A stretch of DNA of 64,000 bases from Methylotenera_A sp031422335. Its GTDB lineage: Bacteria > Pseudomonadota > Gammaproteobacteria > Burkholderiales > Methylophilaceae. The position numbers and the translations under genes were made by a program. The stretch is taken from positions 80,342 through 144,341 of the forward strand of contig JANOQW010000013.1 in NCBI GenBank assembly GCA_031422335.1. The letters run 5' to 3'. Each line of letters begins with the position of its first letter. Positions within the stretch are counted from its first letter, which is position 1. Below the pieces are notes generated by a model. That model was not told the origin of the DNA. It saw nothing but the letters and a program-made list of their open reading frames with translations, and did no database searches. This document shows positions 52,309 to 62,220 of this stretch, piece after piece.

Positions 52309-53655
52309 TTGAACTCAGTCTTTCCAAAATTTAAGTCAATGCTAGCAGCTTGTATGCTGGCTGCCATGGCGGCATTCTCGGTACCAGCATTAGCGGCACA
52401 AGATAGCGTACTAGCAGAAGCGAATAAACTCATTTTAAAGCGCGATTTTAACGCGGCTTATCAACTACTAGAGCCGCTTGAAGCTGAGCGCGCTGGCGAT
52501 ACTGATTACGATTATTTATTTGGCGTGGCAGGCGTGGAAAGTGGCAATACCTCGCGCGGTGCATTTGCCCTAGAGCGTGTATTAGCGCTAGACCCTAGCA
52601 ATAAAGACGCACGTGCTGAGATGGCTAAGGCGCATTTTATATTGGGCGAAATTGATGCCTCTAAGGCAGAATTTAACAATGTATTAAAACAAGCGCCTGA
52701 CGTACAAACCAAAAAAACCATTGATAAATTACTCAATGCCATCGATAAAATAGAAGGTACCACGACGACCTTTGGCGCCTATTTGGAAGGCGGTTTAGGC
52801 TACGATTCTAATGTGAGTAGTGCGCCAGGCCTAAACTCAGTATCGGTGCCTTTGTTTGGGGGTGCGCTACTTGATTTGGGTGGTGGTGGCAAAGAAAAAT
52901 CGGACACTTTTAATAACTTAGCGGGTGGCGTTTCTGTGCGTCATCCCTTTAATTTGCAGCTTTCTGCTTTTGGTTCTGCTGCTGTCAATGATAAAAAAAA
53001 TCTGTCAGAAGAGTTTGATACCCGCACTTACGATGTAAACGCAGGCTTGCAGTATAAACATGCGCAAAGTACATATTCCATTGCATTCCAGAATAATCAT
53101 TTTTATTTAGATGGCGATGCTTTTAGACGTGCTTATGGCGCCACCGTGCAATGGTTACATAACATTGATGAGCGCAATCAAGCTGGTCTATTTATGCAGT
53201 ACTCACGGCTAAATTTTGTCGATAACAGCATACGTAACGCGGATAGAACCATATTTGGTGTAAATGCAGGACACATTTTTAAAGCCAAATTCACCCCAGT
53301 GCTATTTGCCAGCTTGTATGGCGGCAAAGAGGATGTGCTAGATAGCGATTTTGAGTTTTTAGACCAACATTTGACAGGTTTGCGTTTGGGCGGGCAGCTC
53401 AGTTTTAATACACAATGGCAAGCGTTCGGCTCGTTAGCGGCAGAATATCGCAATAACGATGAAACTGATCCCATATTTTTTAAAAAACGTAAAGATAAAC
53501 AATATGATGTCTCATTTGGTTTAAATTTTATCCCAGCGCAGACTTGGTTAGTAAAGCCACAATTTAGTTACAGCAAAAATGAATCGAATATTGAGTTGAA
53601 TGGCTTTGAACGCAGTATTTTATCGGTAAACGTGCGTAAAGATTTTAGCTGGTAG
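52309..53655 (+). CDS. TPR plus beta-barrel outer-membrane protein (Slam-like architecture)
   Basis: Signal peptide (about 1-30, ending ALA), tetratricopeptide repeats (about 35-140: NAAYQLLEPLEAER, GAFALERVLALDPSNKDARAEMAKAHFILGEIDASKAEF split over two repeats), then about 300 residues of amphipathic strands ending in a C-terminal FSW. This order matches surface lipoprotein assembly modulators (DUF560 family), which move lipoproteins across the outer membrane. The TTG at 52309 is used; an ATG at 52339 is possible. Other TPR-barrel proteins with transport roles cannot be excluded. Confidence 0.82.
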   Translation: MNSVFPKFKSMLAACMLAAMAAFSVPALAAQDSVLAEANKLILKRDFNAAYQLLEPLEAERAGDTDYDYLFGVAGVESGNTSRGAFALERVLALDPSNKDARAEMAKAHFILGEIDASKAEFNNVLKQAPDVQTKKTIDKLLNAIDKIEGTTTTFGAYLEGGLGYDSNVSSAPGLNSVSVPLFGGALLDLGGGGKEKSDTFNNLAGGVSVRHPFNLQLSAFGSAAVNDKKNLSEEFDTRTYDVNAGLQYKHAQSTYSIAFQNNHFYLDGDAFRRAYGATVQWLHNIDERNQAGLFMQYSRLNFVDNSIRNADRTIFGVNAGHIFKAKFTPVLFASLYGGKEDVLDSDFEFLDQHLTGLRLGGQLSFNTQWQAFGSLAAEYRNNDETDPIFFKKRKDKQYDVSFGLNFIPAQTWLVKPQFSYSKNESNIELNGFERSILSVNVRKDFSW

Positions 53656-53708
53656 AGCCTTAGCTTTCAAATAGTCTCAAAAGTTAACTCAAGGTATAAT
53701 AAATCACC

Positions 53709-55046
53709 TTGAATAGCTTATTCCAAAACGTCAATCCACAAGCGCCACTCGCTGAACGTCTGCGCCCAAAAACGCTAGATGAAGTAGTCGGCCAAACGCA
53801 TTTGTTAGGCGAGGGCAAGCCATTGCGCGTCGCGTTTCAATCAGGCAAGTTGCCATCAATGATACTGTGGGGCCCACCAGGCGTGGGCAAAACCACATTA
53901 GCGCGCTTAATCGCCAACACTGCCGATGCTGAGTTTATCGCCGTTTCTGCTGTACTTTCTGGCATTAAAGATATACGCGATGCGGTAGAGCGCGCAGAGC
54001 TTACTTTGCAACAGCATGGTCGTAAAACCATTTTATTTGTAGATGAAGTGCACCGCTTTAACAAAGGCCAACAAGATGCGTTTTTGCCGTTTGTGGAGAG
54101 TGGCTTAATTACCTTTATTGGTGCGACCACAGAGAACCCATCGTTTGAGGTGAATAGCGCGCTACTCAGTCGCTCGCAAGTGTTTGTGCTGAATAGTTTG
54201 AGCGAGCCAGAACTGGCGCTACTGTTGGAACGTGGGCGCAGCCTAATCGCGCCAGAGATTACGCTAACTGACGCTGTTCAAGAACAAATACTGGCCTACG
54301 CCGATGGCGACGCGCGGCGTTTGCTTAACTTTGTAGAGTCCTTATTCCATGCGGCTGCTGGCGCTGAGGTCAAAAATATAGACGAAGCATTTTTACAAAC
54401 TACCATGGCCAGTAAAATGCGCCGTTTTGATAAAGGTGGCGAAGCGTTTTATGATCAAATCTCAGCGTTGCATAAATCGGTGCGCGGTAGCAATCCAGAT
54501 GCTGCCTTGTATTGGTTTTTACGCATGATAGACGGTGGTGCAGATCCACTCTATTTAGGTCGGCGCATTGTACGTATGGCGATAGAAGATATAGGCTTGG
54601 CCGATCCGCGTGCGCAGGGCATGTGCTTGGAAGCCTGCCAAATCTACGAGCGGCTTGGCTCACCCGAAGGCGAGCTGGCGCTGAGCAATGCGGTGATTTA
54701 TTTGGCTGTGGCACCCAAAAGTAACGCCGCTTACAACGCTTATAATCAAGCCAAAGCTTTTGTCAGTGATGATAAATCGCGGCCAGTGCCGTTACACCTT
54801 AGAAACGCACCGACCAAACTGATGAAAGCTTTAGATTACGGCAAAGAATATCGTTATGCGCACAATGAGCCAGAGGCTTATGCGGTGGGTGTAGATTACT
54901 TCCCAGACGAGCTGTATGAAAGTAAAAACGCACCGCCGCAGTTTTATGTGCCCACGCCGCGCGGCTTAGAAGGTAAAATAAGCGAAAAATTAGCCCACCT
55001 TAAAGATTTAGACCGTAAAGAATTAGACAAAAAAGCCAAAAAGTAG
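53709..55046 (+). CDS. rarA: Replication-associated recombination ATPase RarA
   Basis: AAA+ protein of the RarA/MgsA (WRNIP1) family acting at stalled forks. Walker A GPPGVGKTTLARLIA (about residues 56-70) and Walker B LFVDEVHRFNKGQQDAF, then the C-terminal oligomerisation region (YQRLGSPEGELAL in similar form) and DYGKEYRYAHNEPEAYAVG typical of the family. 445 residues. TTG start. serS follows after 9 bases, so they share an operon. Confidence 0.95.
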   Translation: MNSLFQNVNPQAPLAERLRPKTLDEVVGQTHLLGEGKPLRVAFQSGKLPSMILWGPPGVGKTTLARLIANTADAEFIAVSAVLSGIKDIRDAVERAELTLQQHGRKTILFVDEVHRFNKGQQDAFLPFVESGLITFIGATTENPSFEVNSALLSRSQVFVLNSLSEPELALLLERGRSLIAPEITLTDAVQEQILAYADGDARRLLNFVESLFHAAAGAEVKNIDEAFLQTTMASKMRRFDKGGEAFYDQISALHKSVRGSNPDAALYWFLRMIDGGADPLYLGRRIVRMAIEDIGLADPRAQGMCLEACQIYERLGSPEGELALSNAVIYLAVAPKSNAAYNAYNQAKAFVSDDKSRPVPLHLRNAPTKLMKALDYGKEYRYAHNEPEAYAVGVDYFPDELYESKNAPPQFYVPTPRGLEGKISEKLAHLKDLDRKELDKKAKK

Positions 55047-55055
55047 AGAGATTAA

Positions 55056-56348
55056 ATGTTAGATATTCAGCAATTAAGAAAAGACTTATCAGATGTGGTG
55101 GCCAGATTAAGTGCGCGAGGATTTTCGTTTGATTTCGTGAAATTTAGCGAACTTGAGGAACATAGAAAAACAATTCAGACAATTACTGAAACTCTGCAGG
55201 CATCTAAGAACCAAAGCTCAAAGATAATTGGCTCGTTAAGAGCGGCTGGTCACGGCCCTGATGACCAAGAAGTTTTAGAGGAAATGGCTCGGAGTGTACG
55301 GTCGGACGAAAAGAGAAAAGAAGGTGAACAAAAACTAGCAGAAATTCAAGATCAATTAAAAAACTTGATGCTGAATGCACCAAACCTGCCCCATACAAGC
55401 GTACCACAAGGCAAAGACGAAACGCAAAACGTGGAAGTGCGTAAAGTCGGCACGCCATGCACGTTTAACTTTGAAATCAAAGACCATACCGATGTCGGTA
55501 CACCACTGGGCTTAGATTTCGATACTGGCGCAAAGCTTTCTGGTGCACGCTTTACGTTGATGCGTGGTGGTATTGCTAAACTGCATCGTGCGTTGGCACA
55601 GTTTATGTTGGATACTCAAACTGAACAACATGGCTACGAAGAATGCTATACGCCTTACTTGGTGAATGCAGAAACGCTAATTGGTACTGGTCAATTGCCA
55701 AAATTTGAGGAAGATTTATTTTCTCTCAAACATAACGACAGCAAATTGTATTTAATCCCAACTTCTGAAGTCACACTCACAAATACTGTGCGCGATGAAA
55801 TCGTGCCGCTGGAAGCTTTGCCAATTAAATTGACTGCGCATACACCATGTTTTAGAAGCGAGGCAGGAAGCTACGGCAAAGATACCAAAGGCATGATACG
55901 CCAGCACCAGTTTGATAAAGTTGAGATGGTGCAAATTGTGCATCCAGACAAAAGCTATGAAGCGCTGGAAGAAATGGTTGGCCATGCGGAAAATATCTTA
56001 AAAGCGCTTGAGCTGCCTTACCGCGTGGTAAGTTTATGTACCGGTGACATGGGTTTTGGCGCAGCTAAAACGTATGATTTAGAGGTGTGGTTACCCGCGC
56101 AAAATACCTATCGTGAAATTTCTAGCGTCAGTAATTGTGAGGCATTTCAAGCACGCCGTTTGCAAGCGCGATTTAGAAATGCACAAGGCAAAACCGAGTT
56201 TGTGCATACACTGAATGGCTCTGGCTTGGCAGTCGGGCGCACGCTGGTGGCGGTGTTAGAGAACTTTCAAAATGCTGATGGCTCAGTCACTATTCCCAAA
56301 GTGTTGCAGCCTTACATGAAAGGGCTACAAAAGCTCAGCGTTACTTAA
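55056..56348 (+). CDS. serS: Seryl-tRNA synthetase
   Basis: Class II synthetase that charges tRNA-Ser. An N-terminal coiled-coil arm (about 30-105) and catalytic core with motif 2 TPCFRSEAGSYGKDTKGM and motif 3 LNGSGLAVGRTLVAVLENFQ. 430 residues are standard. A hairpin repeat directly follows the stop codon region. Confidence 0.97.
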   Translation: MLDIQQLRKDLSDVVARLSARGFSFDFVKFSELEEHRKTIQTITETLQASKNQSSKIIGSLRAAGHGPDDQEVLEEMARSVRSDEKRKEGEQKLAEIQDQLKNLMLNAPNLPHTSVPQGKDETQNVEVRKVGTPCTFNFEIKDHTDVGTPLGLDFDTGAKLSGARFTLMRGGIAKLHRALAQFMLDTQTEQHGYEECYTPYLVNAETLIGTGQLPKFEEDLFSLKHNDSKLYLIPTSEVTLTNTVRDEIVPLEALPIKLTAHTPCFRSEAGSYGKDTKGMIRQHQFDKVEMVQIVHPDKSYEALEEMVGHAENILKALELPYRVVSLCTGDMGFGAAKTYDLEVWLPAQNTYREISSVSNCEAFQARRLQARFRNAQGKTEFVHTLNGSGLAVGRTLVAVLENFQNADGSVTIPKVLQPYMKGLQKLSVT

Positions 56349-56366
56349 AAATCCGCAAAACAGATA

Positions 56367-56400
56367 GCCTGCAGACCGCATGGATATTGGCTTTCAGGCC
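56367..56400 (+). repeat. Dispersed hairpin repeat after serS
   Basis: Begins GCCTGCAGACCGCATGG and ends GGCTTTCAGGCC, with ATATT in the loop, nearly the same as 48038-48072. TGTTTTTA follows, so this copy may serve as a terminator between the convergent serS and mltF genes. Confidence 0.65.
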
Positions 56401-56456
56401 TGTTTTTATAGAATATAAAAGTGCTTTATAAACTAAAAGTATTTTTTAAATAAAAA

Positions 56457-57896
56457 TTAAAAATTAGCCGCCAAAATTTGCTTTTCACTAGCAACTTTGT
56501 AAGCATCTTGCCCAGAGTTGTGTGCGGGCTGGTAGCGCAATAAAATATTGTGATAACTGCGTATCGATTCCACAAAAATGACGGGTGCGCCGCCACTGCA
56601 ATAACCATATTTGGCATTCACGTAATAATCTGGGTTGTTTAGCATCACCAAGGTTTTTTTCACATCAGCCCAACTATCTGGATTAAGTTTTAAGCGTTGC
56701 GCCAACACGCGTGCGTCTTCCACATGCGCATAGCCAATATTGTAAGATGCCAGCGCCATATAAGTACGGTCTGGCTCGGGCACACGGTCAGGAATGGTAT
56801 CAACCAGCAAGCTAATATATTTTGCGCCTGCGGGAATGCTCTGCTTCGGGTCTAGCCTATCGGTAACGCCCATTTGGTCGGCGGTGGCTTCGGTTAACAT
56901 CATTAAGCCACGCACGTTGGTGGGTGAAGTATTAAAAGTATCCCAATGTGATTCTTGATAACTGATCGCCGCCAATAGCCGCCAATCGATACCAGTAATT
57001 TCTTGCGCTTGTTTAAACAGATGTTTGTATTTTGGTAAAAGTGTATTGCTACGTATTAAAAAAGTCTTGATATCTAATGGGTTAAGGCGTTTTGCGTTGC
57101 CATGATAGCGATCGATTAAGTTACGTAGCGTGCCATTATTTTTAATTTTGGTAAAAAATGCGTTAGCTTTTTGTTGTAGTTTCGGGTCTGCACTTTTGGA
57201 GATGGCCCAAGCAATTTTTTCTGGCTCCCCAATTGAAAATGCCACGCCTAAATTGGGATAATAATTCTGCAAAATGGCTACCAAATGGCTGTCGGCAATG
57301 GTGAAATCTAGTTCGCCATTGGCTACTTCATAAATAAGTTTTTCCGAATCCACATCGCGACGCTCTTCCCAAAACAAGCTTGGCTCTGCAATATGTAATT
57401 TATTTAAACGCTCGGCAAAGCTGGTGCCAGCGGGCACAGAAATATTTTGCCCGATGAGATCTTTTAAATTTTTTGGTGGCTTTTTAACATAAGCTTTGTT
57501 GTACACCACTTGCTGCTGCACATCTTGGTAAGGGCTGCTAAAGTCGATGCGCCTTTTGCGCGTTTCGGTCACAGTGATATCCGCCGCTGCAATATCTGCC
57601 TTGCCGTTGATGAGATTGGGCAGCACTTGGTCGATGTGATTTTCGACAATGAATTTTAATTGTGTACCATCGTCTAGCTCTTGCACGAACAACTTGGCTA
57701 AATCGTATTCCAGTCCGGCAAACTCATTGTTGCCATCCACAAAATAAGTATTGGGGCTGTTAATAGTAACAAACGTGATGACTTTATCTTTTTTAACGAC
57801 AGGCGCAGCAGTCTTGGACGCTGGTTCTTGCTTCGGTTTTTCACAACCAACAAGCGTGAACAAAAACGCCAACAAAATAAAATTTAGTTTAGACAA
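56457..57896 (-). CDS. mltF: Membrane-bound lytic transglycosylase MltF
   Basis: Peptidoglycan lytic transglycosylase. A lipobox LVGC (C18) anchors it to the outer membrane. A periplasmic solute-binding (SBP3-like) domain covers about 40-265, and an SLT domain covers about 285-430 with the catalytic glutamate in AAISYQESHWDTFN. 479 residues are standard. On the same strand as rpiA, 9 bases after it. Confidence 0.93.
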   Translation of the reverse strand: MSKLNFILLAFLFTLVGCEKPKQEPASKTAAPVVKKDKVITFVTINSPNTYFVDGNNEFAGLEYDLAKLFVQELDDGTQLKFIVENHIDQVLPNLINGKADIAAADITVTETRKRRIDFSSPYQDVQQQVVYNKAYVKKPPKNLKDLIGQNISVPAGTSFAERLNKLHIAEPSLFWEERRDVDSEKLIYEVANGELDFTIADSHLVAILQNYYPNLGVAFSIGEPEKIAWAISKSADPKLQQKANAFFTKIKNNGTLRNLIDRYHGNAKRLNPLDIKTFLIRSNTLLPKYKHLFKQAQEITGIDWRLLAAISYQESHWDTFNTSPTNVRGLMMLTEATADQMGVTDRLDPKQSIPAGAKYISLLVDTIPDRVPEPDRTYMALASYNIGYAHVEDARVLAQRLKLNPDSWADVKKTLVMLNNPDYYVNAKYGYCSGGAPVIFVESIRSYHNILLRYQPAHNSGQDAYKVASEKQILAANF

Positions 57897-57905
57897 GAAG
57901 CAGCC

Positions 57906-58598
57906 TTAGTCCCAGCGTTCTTCTACATGGCCATTTTCGGCAATTAAAATTGCGCTAGTCAGGCCGTAAAAAATCCCATGTTCTACTACGCCTGGGGTAT
58001 TGTTAATGAGCTGGTTTAAAGCTTGTTCTGAAATAGTAGGGTCGAATTTCATGTCTAGCACCAAGCTGCCGTGAGATGTCACGCTTAAACCATCTTTGGC
58101 AGCATTTTGGCGTAAGTCACCTACGCCGCCAGCCGCCTCTAGGCTACGCTTGGTAGCCTTCCACGCCATTGGCATTACTTCAATCGGGATGGCGAAATTG
58201 GTGCCGATACGGCCTACCAATTTGCTTTTATCGGCCACCACAAGGAATTGTTTAGCCGCTTTTGCCAGTAGTTTTTCTAACACCAAATCGTAGCCGCGGC
58301 CTTTTAGCAGCGTCATGTCTGGCGTAATTTCATCGGCACCATCTACATATAAATCTATCTCGGCTACCTGTGTCAGCGCAATAACATTCAAGCCCAAACT
58401 TTGCGCTTTTATCATGCTCACATTTGAGCTAGCAATGGTGGTGACTTTTAAGTTTTCTTCTACTTGGCGACGAGCCAGCTCTTCAATAAAATAATTGGCG
58501 GTAGAGCCAGTACCCAAGCCGACCAGCATGCCATTCTTGACATATTTGGCGGCATGTATGGCCACAGCGTGTTTATCGTTGATAGGCGTTATTGCCAT
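57906..58598 (-). CDS. rpiA: Ribose-5-phosphate isomerase A
   Basis: Interconverts ribose 5-phosphate and ribulose 5-phosphate, used in the pentose phosphate and ribulose monophosphate cycles. GLGTGSTANYFIEEL, SSNVSMIKAQSLG, DLYVDGADEI and LLKGRGYDLVLEKLLA hold the conserved active-site residues. 230 residues are slightly longer than the E. coli form. mltF follows in the same operon. Confidence 0.97.
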   Translation of the reverse strand: MAITPINDKHAVAIHAAKYVKNGMLVGLGTGSTANYFIEELARRQVEENLKVTTIASSNVSMIKAQSLGLNVIALTQVAEIDLYVDGADEITPDMTLLKGRGYDLVLEKLLAKAAKQFLVVADKSKLVGRIGTNFAIPIEVMPMAWKATKRSLEAAGGVGDLRQNAAKDGLSVTSHGSLVLDMKFDPTISEQALNQLINNTPGVVEHGIFYGLTSAILIAENGHVEERWD

Positions 58599-58715
58599 AG
58601 AAATATTCCCCTAAATTTTATTTTTGTTTTTATTAAAGCGCTTAAATAGTAAGGCACGCTTACGGTTATAATAGGCAAAATTCACCTTTAAACCAAGTCA
58701 TTTTCAAGCCTACAT

Positions 58716-61700
58716 ATGCAGTTATCCGCGCCGTCCGTCGGCCAAAAAAGTCGTTTCTCTTATGTTGCCAATGGCTTAGATAGTTTATCTCTAGCATCAC
58801 TTGCATGTCGCCTTAATACAACACCTATCTCAAAAACTGGCACAATTCAAACTAAGCAAAAAACGCCGCTGGTGATCATTACTTCTAACGCGTTTGAGGC
58901 GCAGCGTTTGCTAGAAGAGTTACCTTTTTTTGCACCTGAGTTGGTGGTGAATTTGCTGCCAGATTGGGAAACGCTGCCTTACGACGTATTTTCACCGCAT
59001 CCTGATTTAATCTCTGAACGACTGGCCACACTGTACCAAATTAGCCAGAATTTGTGCGATGTTGTCATTGTGCCCATTGCCACTGCGCTCATCCGTCTGC
59101 CTGCTGTGGTTTATTTGGCGGGGCACAGTTTTATGCTGGCCAAAAAGCAAAAACTTAATCTAGAAGCCTTGCGTCATCAGTGCGCGCAAGCGGGCTATCA
59201 CCATGTTTCGCAAGTCATCTCACCCGGTGAGTTTAGTGTGCGCGGTGGACTGATTGATTTGTTCCCCATGGGCAGCGTGTTGCCTTACCGCATTGATTTA
59301 TTTGATGATGAGATAGAGAGTATCCGCACCTTTGATGTGGATACCCAGCGCAGCTTATACCCCGTACCAGAAATCAGGTTATTGCCTGCACGCGAGTTTC
59401 CGCTAGATGACAAAGGCATTGCCACTTTTAGAAGCAATTTTCGCGAACAATTTGAGGGCGACCCGCAACGCGCCACCATTTACAAAAATGTCAGCAAAGG
59501 CGTAGCCAGTGGCGGTATAGAATGGTATTTGCCACTATTTTTTGAGCAGACTTCTACTTTATTAGACTATTTGCCAGACAATGCGGTAATTTGCCTGCAT
59601 GGCAATAATGATAAAGCAGCGCAGCAGTTTTGGGCCGATGCTAATTCGCGTTATAGATTACTGGCACATGACCCTGAGCGGCCAATTTTAAAGCCTGATG
59701 TTTTACTGATTAAAACAGACGATTTTTTTGCGCAAACGCAGCGCTTTGCTGTACTCACACTGACGCATGAACCAGCTAATGCATTACCTGCTTTAGACAT
59801 CGAACGTCGCGCCGAGCATCCTTTACATAAGCTGCAAGCCTTTATTCATGCGGCGACTATAGATTTAAAATCTAGCAGTGTCCAAATAAAGCGCATATTA
59901 ATAACCGCCGAAAGCTTAGGCCGTCGCGAGACCATGTTGCAGCTTTTTACCGAGCATGGCGTGCATGTTGACTTGTGTGAAACTTGGGCGGATTTTTTAG
60001 CCAGCAACGCGCCAGTGATGTTAGGTGTATCGCCATTGCATGCTGGCTTTTACGATGATGCTGTATTAATTACCGAATCTGAATTGTATTCTGGCACAGT
60101 GCGCCAGCAGCGCAGACGTGAGAAAGAAAAAGCCCGCAATACAGAGGGCATGCTCAAAGACCTGTCAGAGTTACGTATGGATGACCCTGTGGTACACGAG
60201 CAGCACGGCGTAGGGCGCTACAAAGGGCTAATGAATTTAGATTTTGGCGAAGGTGAAACCGAATTTTTGCTGCTGGAATATTTTGGTGATGATAAGCTCT
60301 ATGTGCCTGTTTCGCAATTATTCTTAATCTCGCGTTATTCAGGTGGCCCGCCAGAAAGTGCTCCGCTGCATCGTTTAGGCTCTGGCCAGTGGGAAAAAGC
60401 TAAGAAAAAAGCGCTGAAACAAATCCGCGACACCGCAGCAGAATTGCTCAATCTCTATGCCCAGCGCGCTTCACGGCGCGGTCATGCCTTTACGCTTTCA
60501 CTCAAAGATTACGAAGCATTCTGCGAAGGTTTTCCGTTTGAAGAAACGCCCGACCAATTAGAAGCCATTGAAAACGTCATCAAAGATATGCAATCAGGCC
60601 GCCCGATGGACAGGCTGGTGTGCGGCGATGTTGGCTTTGGTAAAACAGAAGTGGCATTACGTGCGGCTTTTGTCGCAGTAATGGGTGGCAGGCAAGTAGC
60701 CGTGTTGGTGCCAACGACACTATTAGCCGAGCAGCATTTTCAAAACTTCTGCGATAGATTCGCCGAATGGCCGATTAAAATTGCCGAAATTTCTCGTTTT
60801 AGAAGTGCCAAAGAACAAAAGCAAGCACTAGAAGACTTGGCTGCCGGCAAGGTGGATATTATCATTGGCACGCATCGTTTAATTCAAAAAGATGTGAAAT
60901 TTAAAAACTTAGGCTTGGCGATTTTAGATGAAGAACACCGTTTTGGCGTGCGCCAAAAAGAGCAACTAAAAGCGCTACGCGCAGAAGTCGATGTGTTAAC
61001 GCTCACCGCAACGCCGATTCCGCGCACACTTAGCATGGCGATGGAAGGCTTACGTGAGTTTAGCGTCATCGCCACACCGCCGCAAAAGCGTCTCAGCATT
61101 AAAACCTTTCATACCTATTATTCTGACGGCATTATTCGCGAAGCAGTAATGCGCGAATTTAAACGCGGTGGCCAAGTTTATTTTTTGCATAACGAAGTTG
61201 ACACCATTTTTGTACAAAAAGAAAAGCTGGAGAAAATTATCCCCGAGGCGCGCATTGCCATAGCTCACGGCCAGTTGCGTGAGCGTGAGCTGGAACATGT
61301 GATGCGCGACTTTTATCAGCAGCGCACGAATGTGTTGTTGTGTACCACCATTATCGAAACGGGTATTGACGTACCTACCGCCAACACTATTATTATGAAC
61401 CGCGCCGATATGTTTGGCTTGGCGCAGCTGCATCAATTGCGCGGCCGAGTAGGCAGAAGCCATCACCAAGCCTATGCTTATTTGCTCACTGATGAACACC
61501 GCAAAATCACGCCACAAGCACAAAAACGCTTAGATGCGATTCAACTGTTAGAAGATTTAGGCGCAGGTTTTCATTTGGCCATGCACGATTTAGAAATTCG
61601 TGGCGCAGGCGAGCTGTTGGGTGATTCACAAAGTGGTGAGATGCAAGCGATTGGTTTTCAACTGTATTCTGATATGCTCAACCACGCCGTGAAGCAGCTT

Positions 61701-62171
61701 AAAGCAGGCAAAGAGCCAGATTTAGATGCACCGCTTGGCGTGACGACTGAAATTAATCTGCATGCGCCAGCATTGTTGCCTAGCAACTATTGCCCCGATG
61801 TGCATGAGCGCTTAGTGCTGTATAAACGCTTAGCCAATGCCAGTAACGATGACGAGCTGGATACGTTGCAAGAAGAGCTAATCGACCGCTTTGGCTTGCT
61901 GCCAGAGCCTGCAGAGGCCTTGCTAGCCTGCCATCGACTGCGTATTGCCGCCAAACCGCTCGGCATTATTAAAATTGATGCGAGTGACGCAGCGATTCAA
62001 CTACAATTTAATATTAAAGCAGACCTAGACCCGATGAAGCTGGTGAGCTTGTTGCAACGCGACCGCCGTTGCCGCATGAATGGTCCTGATAAATTAAGAG
62101 TTACGGTGCAGTTGGGTAGTTTTAATCACAGAGTTGAGCTGGTTAAAACGCTGTTGAAGGAGTTTATGTAA
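58716..62171 (+). CDS. mfd: Transcription-repair coupling factor Mfd
   Basis: ATP-dependent translocase that removes stalled RNA polymerase and recruits UvrA. A UvrB-like N-terminal region, the RNA polymerase-interacting domain (MDDPVVHEQHGVGRYKG, about 487-505), the helicase domain with GDVGFGKTEVALRAAF (about 635) and LDEEHRFGVRQKE, and the C-terminal TRCF domain (about 1010-1110). 1151 residues are standard. ATG at 58716; divergent from rpiA. Confidence 0.97.
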   Translation: MQLSAPSVGQKSRFSYVANGLDSLSLASLACRLNTTPISKTGTIQTKQKTPLVIITSNAFEAQRLLEELPFFAPELVVNLLPDWETLPYDVFSPHPDLISERLATLYQISQNLCDVVIVPIATALIRLPAVVYLAGHSFMLAKKQKLNLEALRHQCAQAGYHHVSQVISPGEFSVRGGLIDLFPMGSVLPYRIDLFDDEIESIRTFDVDTQRSLYPVPEIRLLPAREFPLDDKGIATFRSNFREQFEGDPQRATIYKNVSKGVASGGIEWYLPLFFEQTSTLLDYLPDNAVICLHGNNDKAAQQFWADANSRYRLLAHDPERPILKPDVLLIKTDDFFAQTQRFAVLTLTHEPANALPALDIERRAEHPLHKLQAFIHAATIDLKSSSVQIKRILITAESLGRRETMLQLFTEHGVHVDLCETWADFLASNAPVMLGVSPLHAGFYDDAVLITESELYSGTVRQQRRREKEKARNTEGMLKDLSELRMDDPVVHEQHGVGRYKGLMNLDFGEGETEFLLLEYFGDDKLYVPVSQLFLISRYSGGPPESAPLHRLGSGQWEKAKKKALKQIRDTAAELLNLYAQRASRRGHAFTLSLKDYEAFCEGFPFEETPDQLEAIENVIKDMQSGRPMDRLVCGDVGFGKTEVALRAAFVAVMGGRQVAVLVPTTLLAEQHFQNFCDRFAEWPIKIAEISRFRSAKEQKQALEDLAAGKVDIIIGTHRLIQKDVKFKNLGLAILDEEHRFGVRQKEQLKALRAEVDVLTLTATPIPRTLSMAMEGLREFSVIATPPQKRLSIKTFHTYYSDGIIREAVMREFKRGGQVYFLHNEVDTIFVQKEKLEKIIPEARIAIAHGQLRERELEHVMRDFYQQRTNVLLCTTIIETGIDVPTANTIIMNRADMFGLAQLHQLRGRVGRSHHQAYAYLLTDEHRKITPQAQKRLDAIQLLEDLGAGFHLAMHDLEIRGAGELLGDSQSGEMQAIGFQLYSDMLNHAVKQLKAGKEPDLDAPLGVTTEINLHAPALLPSNYCPDVHERLVLYKRLANASNDDELDTLQEELIDRFGLLPEPAEALLACHRLRIAAKPLGIIKIDASDAAIQLQFNIKADLDPMKLVSLLQRDRRCRMNGPDKLRVTVQLGSFNHRVELVKTLLKEFM

Positions 62172-62200
62172 AAAAGGTCAAGCAGCTACATTGGCCTTTT
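62172..62200. terminator. Bidirectional terminator between mfd and the RTX gene
   Basis: AAAAGGTCA (62172-62180) pairs with TGGCCTTTT (62192-62200), with one G-T pair, around an 11-base loop. It starts at the mfd stop codon, and both strands give an A/T-rich flank suited to termination. Confidence 0.65.
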
Positions 62201-62220
62201 AAAACTAGCTAATGAAAAGT

